Positions 42,551-49,720 of a stretch of 49,720 bases of DNA are shown piece after piece. The stretch comes from UBA7672 sp964529555 (GTDB lineage Bacteria; Pseudomonadota; Alphaproteobacteria; Caulobacterales; Hyphomonadaceae): contig CAZGWV010000015.1 in assembly GCA_964529555.1 (NCBI GenBank), forward strand, positions 1-49,720, given 5' to 3'. The notes below the pieces were generated by a model. The model searched no databases and was not told the DNA's origin. It was given only the letters and a program-made list of their open reading frames with translations. The translations under genes were made by a program, and so were the position numbers. Numbering within the stretch: position 1 is the first letter of the stretch; every line of letters starts with the position of its first letter.

Positions 42551-43792
42551 ATGTGGTCTGTGTTGATGGAACAAGGTCGTCGCGGCGCTACACTTGCGCG
42601 GGCATGCGCCGCCCTGCTCATGCTGTCGGCCTGTTCCGCCGCGCCTGCTGCGATCGAGGATAGCGGCTCCGGCAGTCTCCGTCCGCCGCCATCGCTTGCT
42701 GGTTTTTCCGACGCCATCCACCACTGGCAGAACCGCCACGGAACCGGCTACGCCCGGTATTCGCCCGACCGGGTTCGCGACATCGCGGACAACATTCTTC
42801 TCCTCCAGCGCGATCATGGCGGCTGGGCTGTAAACCAGGATCCGACGCGCGTGCTCTCCGCCGAGGACCGAGCCGCTATCCTCGCTGAAAAATCGCGTGA
42901 GGCGGGGAGCTTCGACAATCGCAATATCTACACCCAGATCGAATACCTGATGGATGCCTATGAGCAACTGTCGGACGATCGCTACCGCGATGCCGCGCTT
43001 CGCGGCCTCGACTATCTGCTCGTCAATCAGTTTCCGTCCTGCGGAGGCTGGCCGCATTCCCTGCCCAGGTCGGAAGGCTATACCGGCATGCTGACCGTCG
43101 CCGACGAAGTGTTCTCCGGGCCGCTGTCCCTGTTGCAGCATATCTCCGAGCGGCGATATCCGTTTGAAAGTCTGAATGCCGATGTTCAGGCGCGCGTCGC
43201 GCGAGCGCTGGAATCGGGACAGTCCTGTCTGCTTCGGCTTCAGGTTCGCCAGGGCGGCAAATTGACCGGCTGGGCCGGACAATACGACCCGGAAACGCTG
43301 GCCCCGGTGCAAGGCCGCGCCTTCGAACTCCCTTCGATCGCGGCGCAGGAGTCGATCTACATCCTCTATTATCTCATGTCAGTGAAATCGCCGTCGCCCG
43401 ATATCGTCGCGGCGATAGATGGCGGGGTGGCCTGGCTGCAGGCGGTTGCGATACACGGGCAGCGCCTCGAACAGTACAAGCTCCCCGAGCCCGTCGAATT
43501 TCCCTACCATACGGCCAGCTACGACCGCCGGCTGGTTGCGGATCCGAATGCGCCGCTCCTGTGGGCGCGTTTCTATGACCTCGAGAACAACTCGATCGTC
43601 CTCGCCAACCGCGACAGCATCCGCGTCGATCGCTACGAGGATGTCAGCCAGGAGCGGCGCACGGGTTATCACTGGTTCGGAACATGGGGGCAGGCGCTGA
43701 TCGAGGCCGACCATGCCGCCTGGCGATGCAGCGTGGTCGAACAGCGCCGTGACTGCCCGCGCTACGCCGACAGACAGGCGCGTATCGACTGA
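42551..43792 (+). CDS. Pectate lyase, PL10, lipoprotein
   Basis: A 413-residue lipoprotein (lipobox LSAC near residue 28) consisting of a single PL10 domain: ADNILLLQRDHGGWAVNQDP, YTQIEYLMDAYEQLSDDRYRDAALRGLDYLL, CGGWPHSLP, PLLWARFYDLENNSIVLANRDSIRVD and the end QERRTGYHWFGTWGQAL. It is homologous to the N-terminal half of the protein at 31171 but lacks the esterase. In both, the family box usually written GGWPQ reads GGWPH. Met 6 is an alternative start. Probably co-transcribed with the TetR gene. Confidence 0.9.
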   Translation: MWSVLMEQGRRGATLARACAALLMLSACSAAPAAIEDSGSGSLRPPPSLAGFSDAIHHWQNRHGTGYARYSPDRVRDIADNILLLQRDHGGWAVNQDPTRVLSAEDRAAILAEKSREAGSFDNRNIYTQIEYLMDAYEQLSDDRYRDAALRGLDYLLVNQFPSCGGWPHSLPRSEGYTGMLTVADEVFSGPLSLLQHISERRYPFESLNADVQARVARALESGQSCLLRLQVRQGGKLTGWAGQYDPETLAPVQGRAFELPSIAAQESIYILYYLMSVKSPSPDIVAAIDGGVAWLQAVAIHGQRLEQYKLPEPVEFPYHTASYDRRLVADPNAPLLWARFYDLENNSIVLANRDSIRVDRYEDVSQERRTGYHWFGTWGQALIEADHAAWRCSVVEQRRDCPRYADRQARID

Positions 43793-43814
43793 CCGACTCG
43801 TCCAGGTATTCGGC

Positions 43815-43988
43815 TTATCGTTTGCGCCGGGTCTTCGCTTCCTTGCGCTGCTGGCCGGGATCCATGTCCGCGCGCAGGAGTTTGTGTGCATCCCGCAGCC
43901 TGTCCCGTTCATCGGACCGCGACACGCCGGGGCATTTGCCCGACGCCAGAGTCGCGAACCTTCGGGGCTCACCAGGATGAAGAGACAT
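43815..43988 (-). CDS. Possible small basic protein, unknown
   Basis: A 57-residue frame with very basic C-terminus (QQRKEAKTRRKR) and a plausible helix (DERDRLRDAHKLLRADMD). AAGGTGGG lies about 13 bases upstream of the ATG. It follows the tRNA gene on the same strand. No family is recognised and it could be spurious. Confidence 0.35.
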   Translation of the reverse strand: MSLHPGEPRRFATLASGKCPGVSRSDERDRLRDAHKLLRADMDPGQQRKEAKTRRKR

Positions 43989-44033
43989 TCCGCATCGCCC
44001 ACCTTGAAGGGCCGAACAACCGCGACCGGCAAT

Positions 44034-44109
44034 TGGTGGGCCCGGCAGGACTCGAACCTGCAACCAGACCGTTATGAGCGGCCGGCTCTAACCATTGAGC
44101 TACAGGCCC
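44034..44109 (-). tRNA. tRNA with CAU anticodon (Ile2 more likely than elongator Met)
   Basis: Read on the minus strand the 76 bases fold as a complete tRNA: acceptor GGGCCTG pairs with CGGGCCC (one G-U), D-arm GCTC..GAGC, anticodon stem GGCCG/CGGTC around loop CTCATAA, T-arm GCAGG TTCGAGT CCTGC, and an encoded CCA end. The anticodon is CAU. The short D-loop (CTCAATGGTTAGAGC) resembles the lysidine-modified isoleucine tRNA for AUA rather than elongator Met; CAU alone cannot decide. Confidence 0.93.
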
Positions 44110-44266
44110 GACCTGTCTCAGCGGCGGGCACCATACGCATTTCTGCGGGGTTGGGAACTGCCTGTCTGACAGGCGGAAAAGCGTCTGTTTGCAGGCTGTG
44201 AACACGAAGCCCCGCGCGGCCACGGGGCGGGCGCGGGGCTAGCTCAGGCAAGCCGTGCGGCCGGGG

Positions 44267-44440
44267 TCAGAGAACCGATCGTCCCTGCACGGCCCGCACC
44301 ACAAAGGACAGCACGGTCAGGACGAGGAAGACCACGAACAGGATCTGCGCGATCGAAGCGGACGTGCCGGCGATTCCGGTGAAGCCGAAAACGGCGGCGA
44401 CGATCGCAAGCACGAAAAAGGCGAGGGCCCATCCAAGCAT
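44267..44440 (-). CDS. DUF1328-family small membrane protein
   Basis: A 57-residue protein made of two membrane helices: MLGWALAFFVLAIVAAVFGF, then GIAGTSASIAQILFVVFLVL and TVLSFVV. This is the DUF1328/YtjA pattern. AGGAGTGACAG precedes the ATG. An EcfG-type promoter lies at 44524-44548 on the same strand, so it is probably part of the general stress response. Its function is unknown. Confidence 0.9.
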   Translation of the reverse strand: MLGWALAFFVLAIVAAVFGFTGIAGTSASIAQILFVVFLVLTVLSFVVRAVQGRSVL

Positions 44441-44491
44441 CTGTCACTCCTGTATACTGATATGGCTGCGTCGTTGGACGACACTGAACAT

Positions 44492-44510
44492 GCTGGCCGC
44501 TGCGGCCAGC
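44492..44510. other. Perfect hairpin in the leader of the DUF1328 transcript
   Basis: GCTGGCCGC T GCGGCCAGC is a perfect palindrome. If the EcfG-type promoter upstream is used, this hairpin begins within a few bases of the transcript's 5' end and could stabilise the mRNA or mask it. Confidence 0.5.
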
Positions 44511-44523
44511 GCACCTGCCGATC

Positions 44524-44548
44524 AACGTGGACTCCCGGCGCTTGTTCC
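44524..44548 (-). promoter_or_regulatory. EcfG-type stress promoter for the DUF1328 gene
   Basis: GGAAC, 16 bases, CGTT on the minus strand, the consensus recognised by alphaproteobacterial EcfG sigma factors. The four-part spacing equals that of the promoters at phyR and nepR. Confidence 0.75.
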
Positions 44549-44562
44549 ACTTGTCCCATGAT

Positions 44563-44587
44563 GGAACCTCGTTTCGCTGCCGGCGTT
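44563..44587 (+). promoter_or_regulatory. EcfG-type stress promoter for the entericidin-like gene
   Basis: GGAAC, 16 bases, CGTT on the plus strand, about 47 bases before the entericidin-like start. It is divergent from the promoter at 44524-44548. Confidence 0.75.
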
Positions 44588-44633
44588 TTTGAACGGGTCG
44601 GCGTGCATGCCGACGGCATATTGGAGCCAGGAC

Positions 44634-44768
44634 ATGAAAACCGCATTCGCAGCACTCGCCCTCCTGCTCGCAGCGTCCGCTGCGGCGTGCAACACGGTTG
44701 AAGGTGTTGGTGAGGACTTGACCGCCGCCGGCCAGGCGATTGACCAGGCCGCCGAGGACGCAAACTAG
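44634..44768 (+). CDS. Entericidin A/B-family small lipoprotein
   Basis: A 44-residue peptide: signal MKTAFAALALLLAASAAAC with the lipobox Cys at 19, then NTVEGVGEDLTAAGQAIDQA, the entericidin repeat pattern. Entericidins are tiny outer-membrane lipoproteins, some linked to stationary-phase lysis, many with unknown roles and under EcfG control in alphaproteobacteria. GGAGCCAGGAC precedes the ATG and an EcfG promoter lies upstream. Confidence 0.9.
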   Translation: MKTAFAALALLLAASAAACNTVEGVGEDLTAAGQAIDQAAEDAN

Positions 44769-44876
44769 CGAGCCCCGGCCAGCCGGCGCGTCCGCCGCTA
44801 ACCATGCGGATGCGCCGGCGCGGTCGGCGCCGCTCCTGCATCGATAACTGTCGACCAGCTGGAAAGACTTTCAATC

Positions 44877-45359
44877 ATGCGACGGATCTGGGCGATTGCA
44901 GCATTGGCCGTGGCCTGCGCGGCCGCTCCCGGCGTCGTGGCGCAGCCGGTCGATGTCAGCGACACGCCCGCATGCCCGGCGGAATCCATGTCGGTGTATT
45001 TCGCCTCCGGGGAGTCCACGCTTTCCTCCGAAGGGCGCAGGCTTGTCTCGCGCCTTGGCGATCATGCCCTGGCCTGCAAGCCCGAAGGCATTGACCTTAT
45101 CACCCGCATAAACCCGGACGTTGACGGCGACAGCGCTATCGCGCTCGCGCTTGCGCGCCTCGAAGATGTTTCTCGCGATCTGGTTTCGCGCGGGATTTCA
45201 CCGGAATCGATCCGCATCGCCGCTCGCGCGGGGCGCGATGTGTTTCCGCCGGGTATGAGCGAGGTGGAGGTCATCTTTCGCAAGATCGCCCCCGCCGCTG
45301 GCGAGGCCGCCACGCGCAACACGGCCCCCGCAAGCATCGCCCGGCCCGACTCGATCTAG
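44877..45359 (+). CDS. Periplasmic protein resembling an OmpA-like domain
   Basis: A 160-residue protein with a signal peptide ending VVAQ. The rest has the alternating beta-alpha pattern of an OmpA C-terminal domain: SVYFASGESTLSSEGRRLVSRLGD, then ARLEDVSRDLVSRGISPESIRIAARAGRD and VEVIF. The peptidoglycan-binding Asp/Arg pair is not certain, so the match is tentative. A Pro/Ala tail of about 20 residues follows. It follows the entericidin gene by 108 bases in the same direction. Confidence 0.6.
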   Translation: MRRIWAIAALAVACAAAPGVVAQPVDVSDTPACPAESMSVYFASGESTLSSEGRRLVSRLGDHALACKPEGIDLITRINPDVDGDSAIALALARLEDVSRDLVSRGISPESIRIAARAGRDVFPPGMSEVEVIFRKIAPAAGEAATRNTAPASIARPDSI

Positions 45360-45499
45360 GCTGCGGCCGCAAGCGTCGATCTGAAACACATCATGGCAAG
45401 CACGGCCCGATCCGTTTCGGATCGGCCACTCCCGACGCCGGCTCGGACGATATCCAGGATGAGAGAGTGCAACTCGCCCAGATGGCGAAGCGCGGCGCC

Positions 45500-45829
45500 T
45501 CAGCCGGCGAGCATCGCTCCACGCCACGAGTCCGCGCCGCATGGCGCGCGGCTCAACCGCTCGATCTCGGCGGCATCGACGCGCTGCGCGGCGACGACCT
45601 CGCCGTTGACGCGGTGAACGATCACCCAGGCGTCCGGGCGGCCCGATGCGTCATGCGAGACGGGCGCAATCTCTATCAGCCCCGTGGCGCAGGCCGTCGC
45701 CGAAGCGGCCACCGGCTTCACATTGACGAGGCCGCGCTGGTCGGGCTTCGTCTGCGCGAAAGCGGGCGACAGCAGCGCGACTGACGACGCCAGCGCGGCT
45801 GAGACGACGGTTCGGAAGATGGCCTTCAT
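45500..45829 (-). CDS. Small secreted protein of unknown function
   Basis: A 109-residue protein with a signal peptide (MKAIFRTVVSAALASSVALLSPAFAQ). The mature part contains three Cys and the pattern SHDASGRPDAWVIVHRVNGEVVAAQRV. No family is recognised. GGGGTGC precedes the ATG at 45829, which is preferred because it starts exactly at the signal. A weak EcfG-like promoter lies upstream. Confidence 0.65.
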   Translation of the reverse strand: MKAIFRTVVSAALASSVALLSPAFAQTKPDQRGLVNVKPVAASATACATGLIEIAPVSHDASGRPDAWVIVHRVNGEVVAAQRVDAAEIERLSRAPCGADSWRGAMLAG

Positions 45830-45853
45830 AACAGCACCCCTTGCTGCCAAATT

Positions 45854-45879
45854 TACGCACGGCGGGCAGGGGCGGTTCC
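45854..45879 (-). promoter_or_regulatory. Weak EcfG-like promoter
   Basis: GGAAC, 17 bases, CGTA on the minus strand, about 25 bases before the small secreted protein. It differs from the consensus in the last base of the -10 element, so use is uncertain. Confidence 0.35.
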
Positions 45880-45908
45880 GCAATAAATTGGGATTCTGTA
45901 AACCATGA

Positions 45909-45939
45909 GAAAAGGCGGCGCGTGTTCAACGCGCCGCCT
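45909..45939 (-). terminator. Rho-independent terminator of phyR
   Basis: On the minus strand AGGCGGCGCG, a loop and CGCGCCGCCT are followed by TTTTCTC, about 30 bases after the phyR stop. Confidence 0.85.
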
Positions 45940-45967
45940 GATCCGTTGCTTGTCCGGGCGTTTGCCG

Positions 45968-46750
45968 TCAGGCGGCCACAGGCCGCTCGACGTGGAAGAA
46001 CAGCGCCTGGCCGATAGCCGCTTTCACGGTTTCCGGCTGGAAGGGCTTGGTGATCAGGAAGGCCGGTTCCGGCTTCTCGCCCGTCAGCAGACGCTCCGGG
46101 AAAGCCGTGATGAAGATGACCGGCACATCGTGGCCGCGCAGGATGTCGTTCACCGCATCGATCCCCGAAGATCCGTCAGCCAGCTGGATATCCGCCAGCA
46201 CAAGGCTGGGGCGGTGGGCCTTGAAGGCCGCGACCGCTTCCGAGCGCGTCGTCGCTATGGCCGTCACGCGATGGCCAAGATCGAGCACGAGGGACTCGAT
46301 GTCGGCGGCGATGACCGGCTCGTCCTCGATGATCAGCACGTCGGTCGCGAGGTCAGCCTCGATGTCCGATTGGGCGCGGGAGATGAGATCGCGGATGCCT
46401 TCGGACGTCTCGTCCAGGATTTCGGCGCATTCCTCTACGGTAAACCCTTCGAGGGCCGTCAGGAGAAAGGCTTGCCGGTGGCGCGGCGGAATGCGCAGCA
46501 CGCGGTCGGAAATGGTGTCGCCGGTCTCCGGTGCGGTCTCCAGCCGGGCGCCCGTCGCGCCCCAGATCGACTGGAACAGGCGGTAAAGCGCTACCCTGGG
46601 CGGAAGGTCTTCCAGTTCGGCCGACCCCGACACCAGGGCCTCCAGGGCCGCCTTTACATAGGAATCCCCGCTTTTCTGGTTGCCGGTCAGCGCCCGCGCA
46701 TAACGGCGCAGGTAAGGCAAATGGGGTCCAAGCTTCTGCACAAGACTCAT
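45968..46750 (-). CDS. phyR: PhyR anti-anti-sigma response regulator
   Basis: A 260-residue protein: an N-terminal sigma-factor-like domain (residues about 1-130, LPYLRRYARALTGNQKSGDSYV, and the region-4-like RQAFLLTALEGFTVEECAEIL) fused to a C-terminal receiver with the phosphorylation site Asp187 (LVLADIQLADG) and Lys in FLITKPF. When phosphorylated it binds NepR and frees EcfG. The ATG at 46750 follows GGGAGA; the extra frame upstream lacks homology. It diverges from nepR-ecfG across 165 bases that hold two EcfG promoters. Confidence 0.97.
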   Translation of the reverse strand: MSLVQKLGPHLPYLRRYARALTGNQKSGDSYVKAALEALVSGSAELEDLPPRVALYRLFQSIWGATGARLETAPETGDTISDRVLRIPPRHRQAFLLTALEGFTVEECAEILDETSEGIRDLISRAQSDIEADLATDVLIIEDEPVIAADIESLVLDLGHRVTAIATTRSEAVAAFKAHRPSLVLADIQLADGSSGIDAVNDILRGHDVPVIFITAFPERLLTGEKPEPAFLITKPFQPETVKAAIGQALFFHVERPVAA

Positions 46751-46795
46751 AAATTCTCCCGCACGTCGCAGTTTTCCGCAGCAATGGAACAATGA

Positions 46796-46820
46796 AACGT
46801 CGTCATGGAACCCAAGTTCC
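46796..46820 (-). promoter_or_regulatory. EcfG-type promoter of phyR
   Basis: GGAAC, 16 bases, CGTT on the minus strand, about 45 bases before phyR. Autoregulation of the stress module by its own sigma factor is the usual arrangement. Confidence 0.75.
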
Positions 46821-46840
46821 CGCTTTTTTCAAATTATTGC

Positions 46841-46865
46841 GGAACCTACATCCTTCGCCTGCGTT
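46841..46865 (+). promoter_or_regulatory. EcfG-type promoter of nepR-ecfG
   Basis: GGAAC, 16 bases, CGTT on the plus strand, about 50 bases before nepR. It is divergent from the phyR promoter, 20 bases away. Confidence 0.8.
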
Positions 46866-46915
46866 TTGAGCCCGATGTGCGATCTCTGCACGGCGAACAG
46901 AAGTTGTAGCGGGAC

Positions 46916-47173
46916 ATGGCGAAAGAACGGAACGGGGGGGGCGATGACAGCGCTCCGATCGACTCACGGGTCGCGCGGAGGCGTCAGGATCCCATCGGGC
47001 GCAGGCTGCGTAAAATCTATACCGACGTCGTCGAGGAGAGCATCCCCGACGAATTTCTTGCCATTCTGGAGATGGCGGAAGCCAAACAGGCCGCCGATCC
47101 GGCTGGCGGCGTAGGGGGGGGCGATCCTGCGGATTCGGCGCCTGATGCGCCTCTATCCCAACCGGAACGGTGA
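46916..47173 (+). CDS. nepR: NepR anti-sigma factor
   Basis: An 85-residue protein with the NepR core DPIGRRLRKIYTDVVEESIP followed by DEFLAIL (about residues 25-51), two helices that clamp EcfG or phosphorylated PhyR. The Gly/Asp-rich tail is variable in the family. Its stop overlaps the ecfG GTG start by 4 bases (GTGA), so the two are translationally coupled. Confidence 0.95.
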   Translation: MAKERNGGGDDSAPIDSRVARRRQDPIGRRLRKIYTDVVEESIPDEFLAILEMAEAKQAADPAGGVGGGDPADSAPDAPLSQPER

Positions 47174-47877
47174 CATTGCGCATGGCAGATTCAACAAGGG
47201 ACCTCTCGCAATCGACTGCCAGTCCGGCGCGCGGCGCGTCATCGAGGCCGCCGCCGGCGCGGGCCGCTGCGCCTACCGGGGCGACTGCTGAAACCTTCAA
47301 GGACGATCTTATCGCGACGATCCCCCACCTCCGGGCGTTCGCGCGCAGCCTTTGCCACGATCAGGCGCAGGCCGACGATCTCGCGCAGGAAGCCCTCGCC
47401 AAGGCCTGGAAGGCCCGCGACTCGTTCGAGCCGGGCACCAGCATCAAGGCGTGGACCTTTATGATCCTGCGCAACCAGTTCTATTCCGAAAAACGGCGCA
47501 GCTGGCGCAGCGCCCCGCTCGACGCCGAGATGGCGGAGAACACGCTGGTTGCGAACGACAACCCGACGGCTCCGATGGAACTGCTGGAGCTGCGGACAGC
47601 GCTTGCCAAACTGCCTGACGACCAGCGTGAAGCGCTGATCCTCGTCGGCGCCGGCGGCATGCCTTACGAAGAGGCTGCGCGTATCTGCGGCGTCGCCGTT
47701 GGAACGATCAAGAGTCGCGTAAGCCGCGCCCGCAAGGCGCTCGAGGCGATCCTCGAGGACGGCTCCACAAGGCGCTCCGAGTCCAGTAACATTCGGGCGG
47801 AGCAAGCGTTCGGGGATATCCTCGGCCAGGCAGATGCGCTTGCCGAGGGAGGGGTACAAACTCGGGGTGACGACTGA
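47170..47877 (+). CDS. ecfG: EcfG-family general stress sigma factor
   Basis: A 235-residue ECF sigma factor. Region 2 starts at LIATIPHLRAFARSLCHDQAQADDLAQEALAKAWKA and contains FMILRNQFYSEKRRSWRS; region 4 is ALAKLPDDQREALILVGAGGMPYEEAARICGVAVGTIKSRVSRARKAL. The order nepR-ecfG beside phyR is the EcfG hallmark. The GTG at 47170 is coupled to nepR; an ATG at 47182 is an alternative. A tail of about 40 residues follows region 4. Confidence 0.95.
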   Translation: MTLRMADSTRDLSQSTASPARGASSRPPPARAAAPTGATAETFKDDLIATIPHLRAFARSLCHDQAQADDLAQEALAKAWKARDSFEPGTSIKAWTFMILRNQFYSEKRRSWRSAPLDAEMAENTLVANDNPTAPMELLELRTALAKLPDDQREALILVGAGGMPYEEAARICGVAVGTIKSRVSRARKALEAILEDGSTRRSESSNIRAEQAFGDILGQADALAEGGVQTRGDD

Positions 47878-49600
47878 AGAACGCCTTCCGCGACGCCTGT
47901 CGCTAAGAGTTCTCCTGCTTCTGATATTTGCTGCGGCCTTGTCCCCGGTCCTTGTGATCGGGGGCATTCGCTGGTCCAGCGATGTCGAGCGGGAAGCCGG
48001 CTATCGCCGCGAGGTTATGACGCTTGTCGCCCAGGAAGCGGCAAGTCGCGCCGAGTACATGCTGGATACGGCGCCGGCGGTTCTCAATCTGATCGACTCC
48101 GTCACCCTCGGCGATCCGTGCATGGAGCCGATCCGCGACCTGATCGATGCATTGCCGGCCTTCGCCAATCTCGGCGTCCTCGATCGCGATGGTCGCATGC
48201 TCTGCTCGACGGTCGCGGGCGGTGAAGACGCCAGCTATGCCGCCAGCCCGTGGTTCGCGGAGCTTCGCGACACCGGCTCGCGGCTTGTTCCATCGATCAC
48301 TTTCCGCAATGCGGCCACGAACGAATGGATCGTCGCCACCGCCCTGCGGCGCCAAGGCCCCGACCGCGCGTTCGATGGCGCATTCCTGATCGGCGTTCCG
48401 GTCGGCTCCCTGGTCGCGCAGCTCACGCGCACCGGCCTCGATCCCGAATCCGATCTCGCTCTCGTGGACACCGCCGGCAAGGTCCTCGCCAGCACGCACT
48501 GGACCCAGCTCGATGAGAAAGCGGTCGCCCGGCTCGACCCGGACAAGCCGGTCTTCATGCAACTCGATACGGTCGATGGCGGCGTGCGCCAGGCTGCGTT
48601 CGTGCCGCTGGCGCAGAACGGACTCTACGCGATGCTGTCCGCGCCGCGCCCACCGCCGACCGCAATGGCCAATGTCAACGCCTTCGGCAATTTCGCGCTG
48701 CCGCTGCTCGCCTGGCTGCTCGCGCTCGTTACGGCATGGCTGGCAATGGACCGGCTGGTGCTGCGCTGGCTCGACTATCTGCGTCGCATCGCCGGTCTCT
48801 ACGCCAGCGGCAAGCTGTCGGTGCAGCCGCTGCGCGCCAAGCGGCAGGCCCCCGGCGAGATCAACGTGCTCGCCGACACGCTGGAAGAAATGGCCGTGCG
48901 CATCCGCGATCGCACGCAGCACATGGAAAACGCGCTGGCTGCACGCGACGCCGCGATGAAGGAAATCCACCACCGGGTGAAGAACAACCTGCAGATCATC
49001 AACAGCCTGCTCAGCCTGCAAAGCCGCAAGCTGAAAGACCCTGCGGCCGTCGCCGTGCTGGATGATGCACGCGCGCGGATCAATGCGTTGTCGCTCGTCC
49101 ACAGTTCGCTCTACGAGCACAACAATATCCGCACCGTCGAAGCGAGCGACTTTTTCTCCGAACTGGCGGAACAACTCGACCAGGCGCTCGGCGCCGAGGA
49201 CCAGGGCATCAAGATCGAGTCCGAGATCGACGCCGACACGATCGATGCAGACGTGGCCGTGCCGCTTGCCCTGTTCACCGCGGAAGCAATCACCAATTCA
49301 GTCAAGCACGCCTTCCCCGGAATGCAGCCGACTCGCGGCGGCACGGTGAAGGTGGTCTACCGCGTCGCCGAAAACGACGCGGTGCTCTCCGTCGCCGACG
49401 ACGGCATCGGGGGCGAGCGGGGCTCCGGGCAGGGGATCGGCGCCACGCTGATGAACGCCTTCGCCAGGCAGGTTCACGGCGTGCTGGAGGAAGCCTCCTC
49501 GGAAAGCGGCGGACGCACGATCCGCATCGTCATGCCGCGCATCGGCGGCGTCACAGGCGCACGCCCGCCGCCGGTTCCGGCGCCCGAAGCGGCCGTCTAG
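47867..49600 (+). CDS. HWE/HisKA_2-type sensor histidine kinase, probable PhyR kinase
   Basis: A 577-residue membrane kinase. Two helices (residues about 12-32 and 270-295) flank an extracytoplasmic sensor resembling a Cache domain. A linker leads to the phosphotransfer helix EIHHRVKNNLQIINSLLSLQ with the acceptor His369, and the HATPase part has AEAITNSVKHAF (N box) and DDGIGG (G box). HisKA_2 kinases beside phyR are the usual PhyK-type inputs. GTG at 47867 is preferred, with GGGAGGGG upstream, and overlaps ecfG by 11 bases; ATG at 47834 is an alternative. Confidence 0.9.
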   Translation: MTTEERLPRRLSLRVLLLLIFAAALSPVLVIGGIRWSSDVEREAGYRREVMTLVAQEAASRAEYMLDTAPAVLNLIDSVTLGDPCMEPIRDLIDALPAFANLGVLDRDGRMLCSTVAGGEDASYAASPWFAELRDTGSRLVPSITFRNAATNEWIVATALRRQGPDRAFDGAFLIGVPVGSLVAQLTRTGLDPESDLALVDTAGKVLASTHWTQLDEKAVARLDPDKPVFMQLDTVDGGVRQAAFVPLAQNGLYAMLSAPRPPPTAMANVNAFGNFALPLLAWLLALVTAWLAMDRLVLRWLDYLRRIAGLYASGKLSVQPLRAKRQAPGEINVLADTLEEMAVRIRDRTQHMENALAARDAAMKEIHHRVKNNLQIINSLLSLQSRKLKDPAAVAVLDDARARINALSLVHSSLYEHNNIRTVEASDFFSELAEQLDQALGAEDQGIKIESEIDADTIDADVAVPLALFTAEAITNSVKHAFPGMQPTRGGTVKVVYRVAENDAVLSVADDGIGGERGSGQGIGATLMNAFARQVHGVLEEASSESGGRTIRIVMPRIGGVTGARPPPVPAPEAAV

Positions 49601-49617
49601 CCGAAGCACGAACGGAA

Positions 49618-49642
49618 ACAGCCCGGCCGAGGGCCGGGCTGT
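49618..49642. terminator. Hairpin between convergent genes
   Basis: ACAGCCCGGCC GAG GGCCGGGCTGT is a perfect stem. The plus side has no T run; the minus side continues as TTTCC. It probably ends both the kinase gene and the gene entering from the right. Confidence 0.6.
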
Positions 49643-49668
49643 CTCTTCGCTCTTCGTTCCGTTGTTCG

Positions 49669-49720
49669 CTAGACGCCGCCGCGCCGGGTCATGCCCATGA
49701 CGGCCGAGACAACGAACAGA
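49669..49720 (-). CDS. C-terminal end of an unidentified gene
   Basis: Only 16 codons are visible, ending LFVVSAVMGMTRRGGV and a TAG stop, with the hairpin just downstream. The hydrophobic-then-basic ending suggests a small membrane protein. Too little is present to name it. Confidence 0.4.
   Translation of the reverse strand, partial: LFVVSAVMGMTRRGGV

Noticed and set aside
1..49720. CRISPR arrays, insertion sequences, phage genes or an integrase
   Set aside because: No regularly spaced repeats, transposase or integrase motifs were seen. The tRNA at 44034 lies near the island's end but I found no repeated tRNA fragment that would mark an attachment site.

Overview
The window is high-GC DNA from an alphaproteobacterium. 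The right end carries the PhyR-NepR-EcfG general stress module with an HWE/HisKA_2-type sensor kinase, which is found only in Alphaproteobacteria. TonB-dependent polymer uptake and the general gene style suggest Caulobacterales/Hyphomonadaceae or a relative, but this lineage assignment is an inference. One 100-N assembly gap (3543-3642) is flanked by identical 55-bp ends.

Layout. (1) 1-11.7 kb is housekeeping: the start of gcvT behind a tandem glycine riboswitch, an epoxide-hydrolase-like enzyme, panD, a SIMPL-domain lipoprotein, a membrane protein, and a tightly overlapping minus-strand operon DUF4129 - DUF4350 - MoxR ATPase - DUF58 - SpoIIM-like - RDD. A Cys-rich secreted protein of unknown function follows. 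(2) 11.9-43.8 kb is a large pectin/rhamnogalacturonan utilisation island. (3) 43.8-49.7 kb holds a CAU tRNA, small envelope genes preceded by EcfG-type promoters, and the stress regulators.

How the island works (inference from families). A 1137-residue TonB receptor imports oligosaccharides. Secreted or periplasmic enzymes open the polymer: two CE8 pectinesterases (one with diverged motifs), a CE12 acetylesterase, two PL4 rhamnogalacturonan lyases, two PL10 pectate lyases and a PL22 oligogalacturonate lyase with a lipoprotein signal. A GPH-type transporter, a GH105 unsaturated rhamnogalacturonyl hydrolase and one of two twin esterases have no export signal and would finish the job in the cytoplasm. 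Released L-rhamnose is handled by mutarotase, isomerase, kinase, a fused rhamnulose-1-phosphate aldolase/lactaldehyde dehydrogenase, and an FMN-dependent lactate dehydrogenase giving pyruvate. DeoR-type and TetR-type regulators are encoded in the island. No kduI/kduD/kdgK/kdgA genes are present, so the galacturonate branch must be completed elsewhere.

Most unusual items: a PL4 lyase fused to a prolyl-oligopeptidase-like beta-propeller that lacks the peptidase domain; a PL10 lyase fused to a CE15-like esterase; a candidate 15-bp operator (RYTTR-GACYK-YAAAT type) at five places in front of island genes; a second palindrome, TGACACCGGTGTCA, shared by the TonB receptor and the CE8 operon; and twin esterases apparently sent to different compartments.
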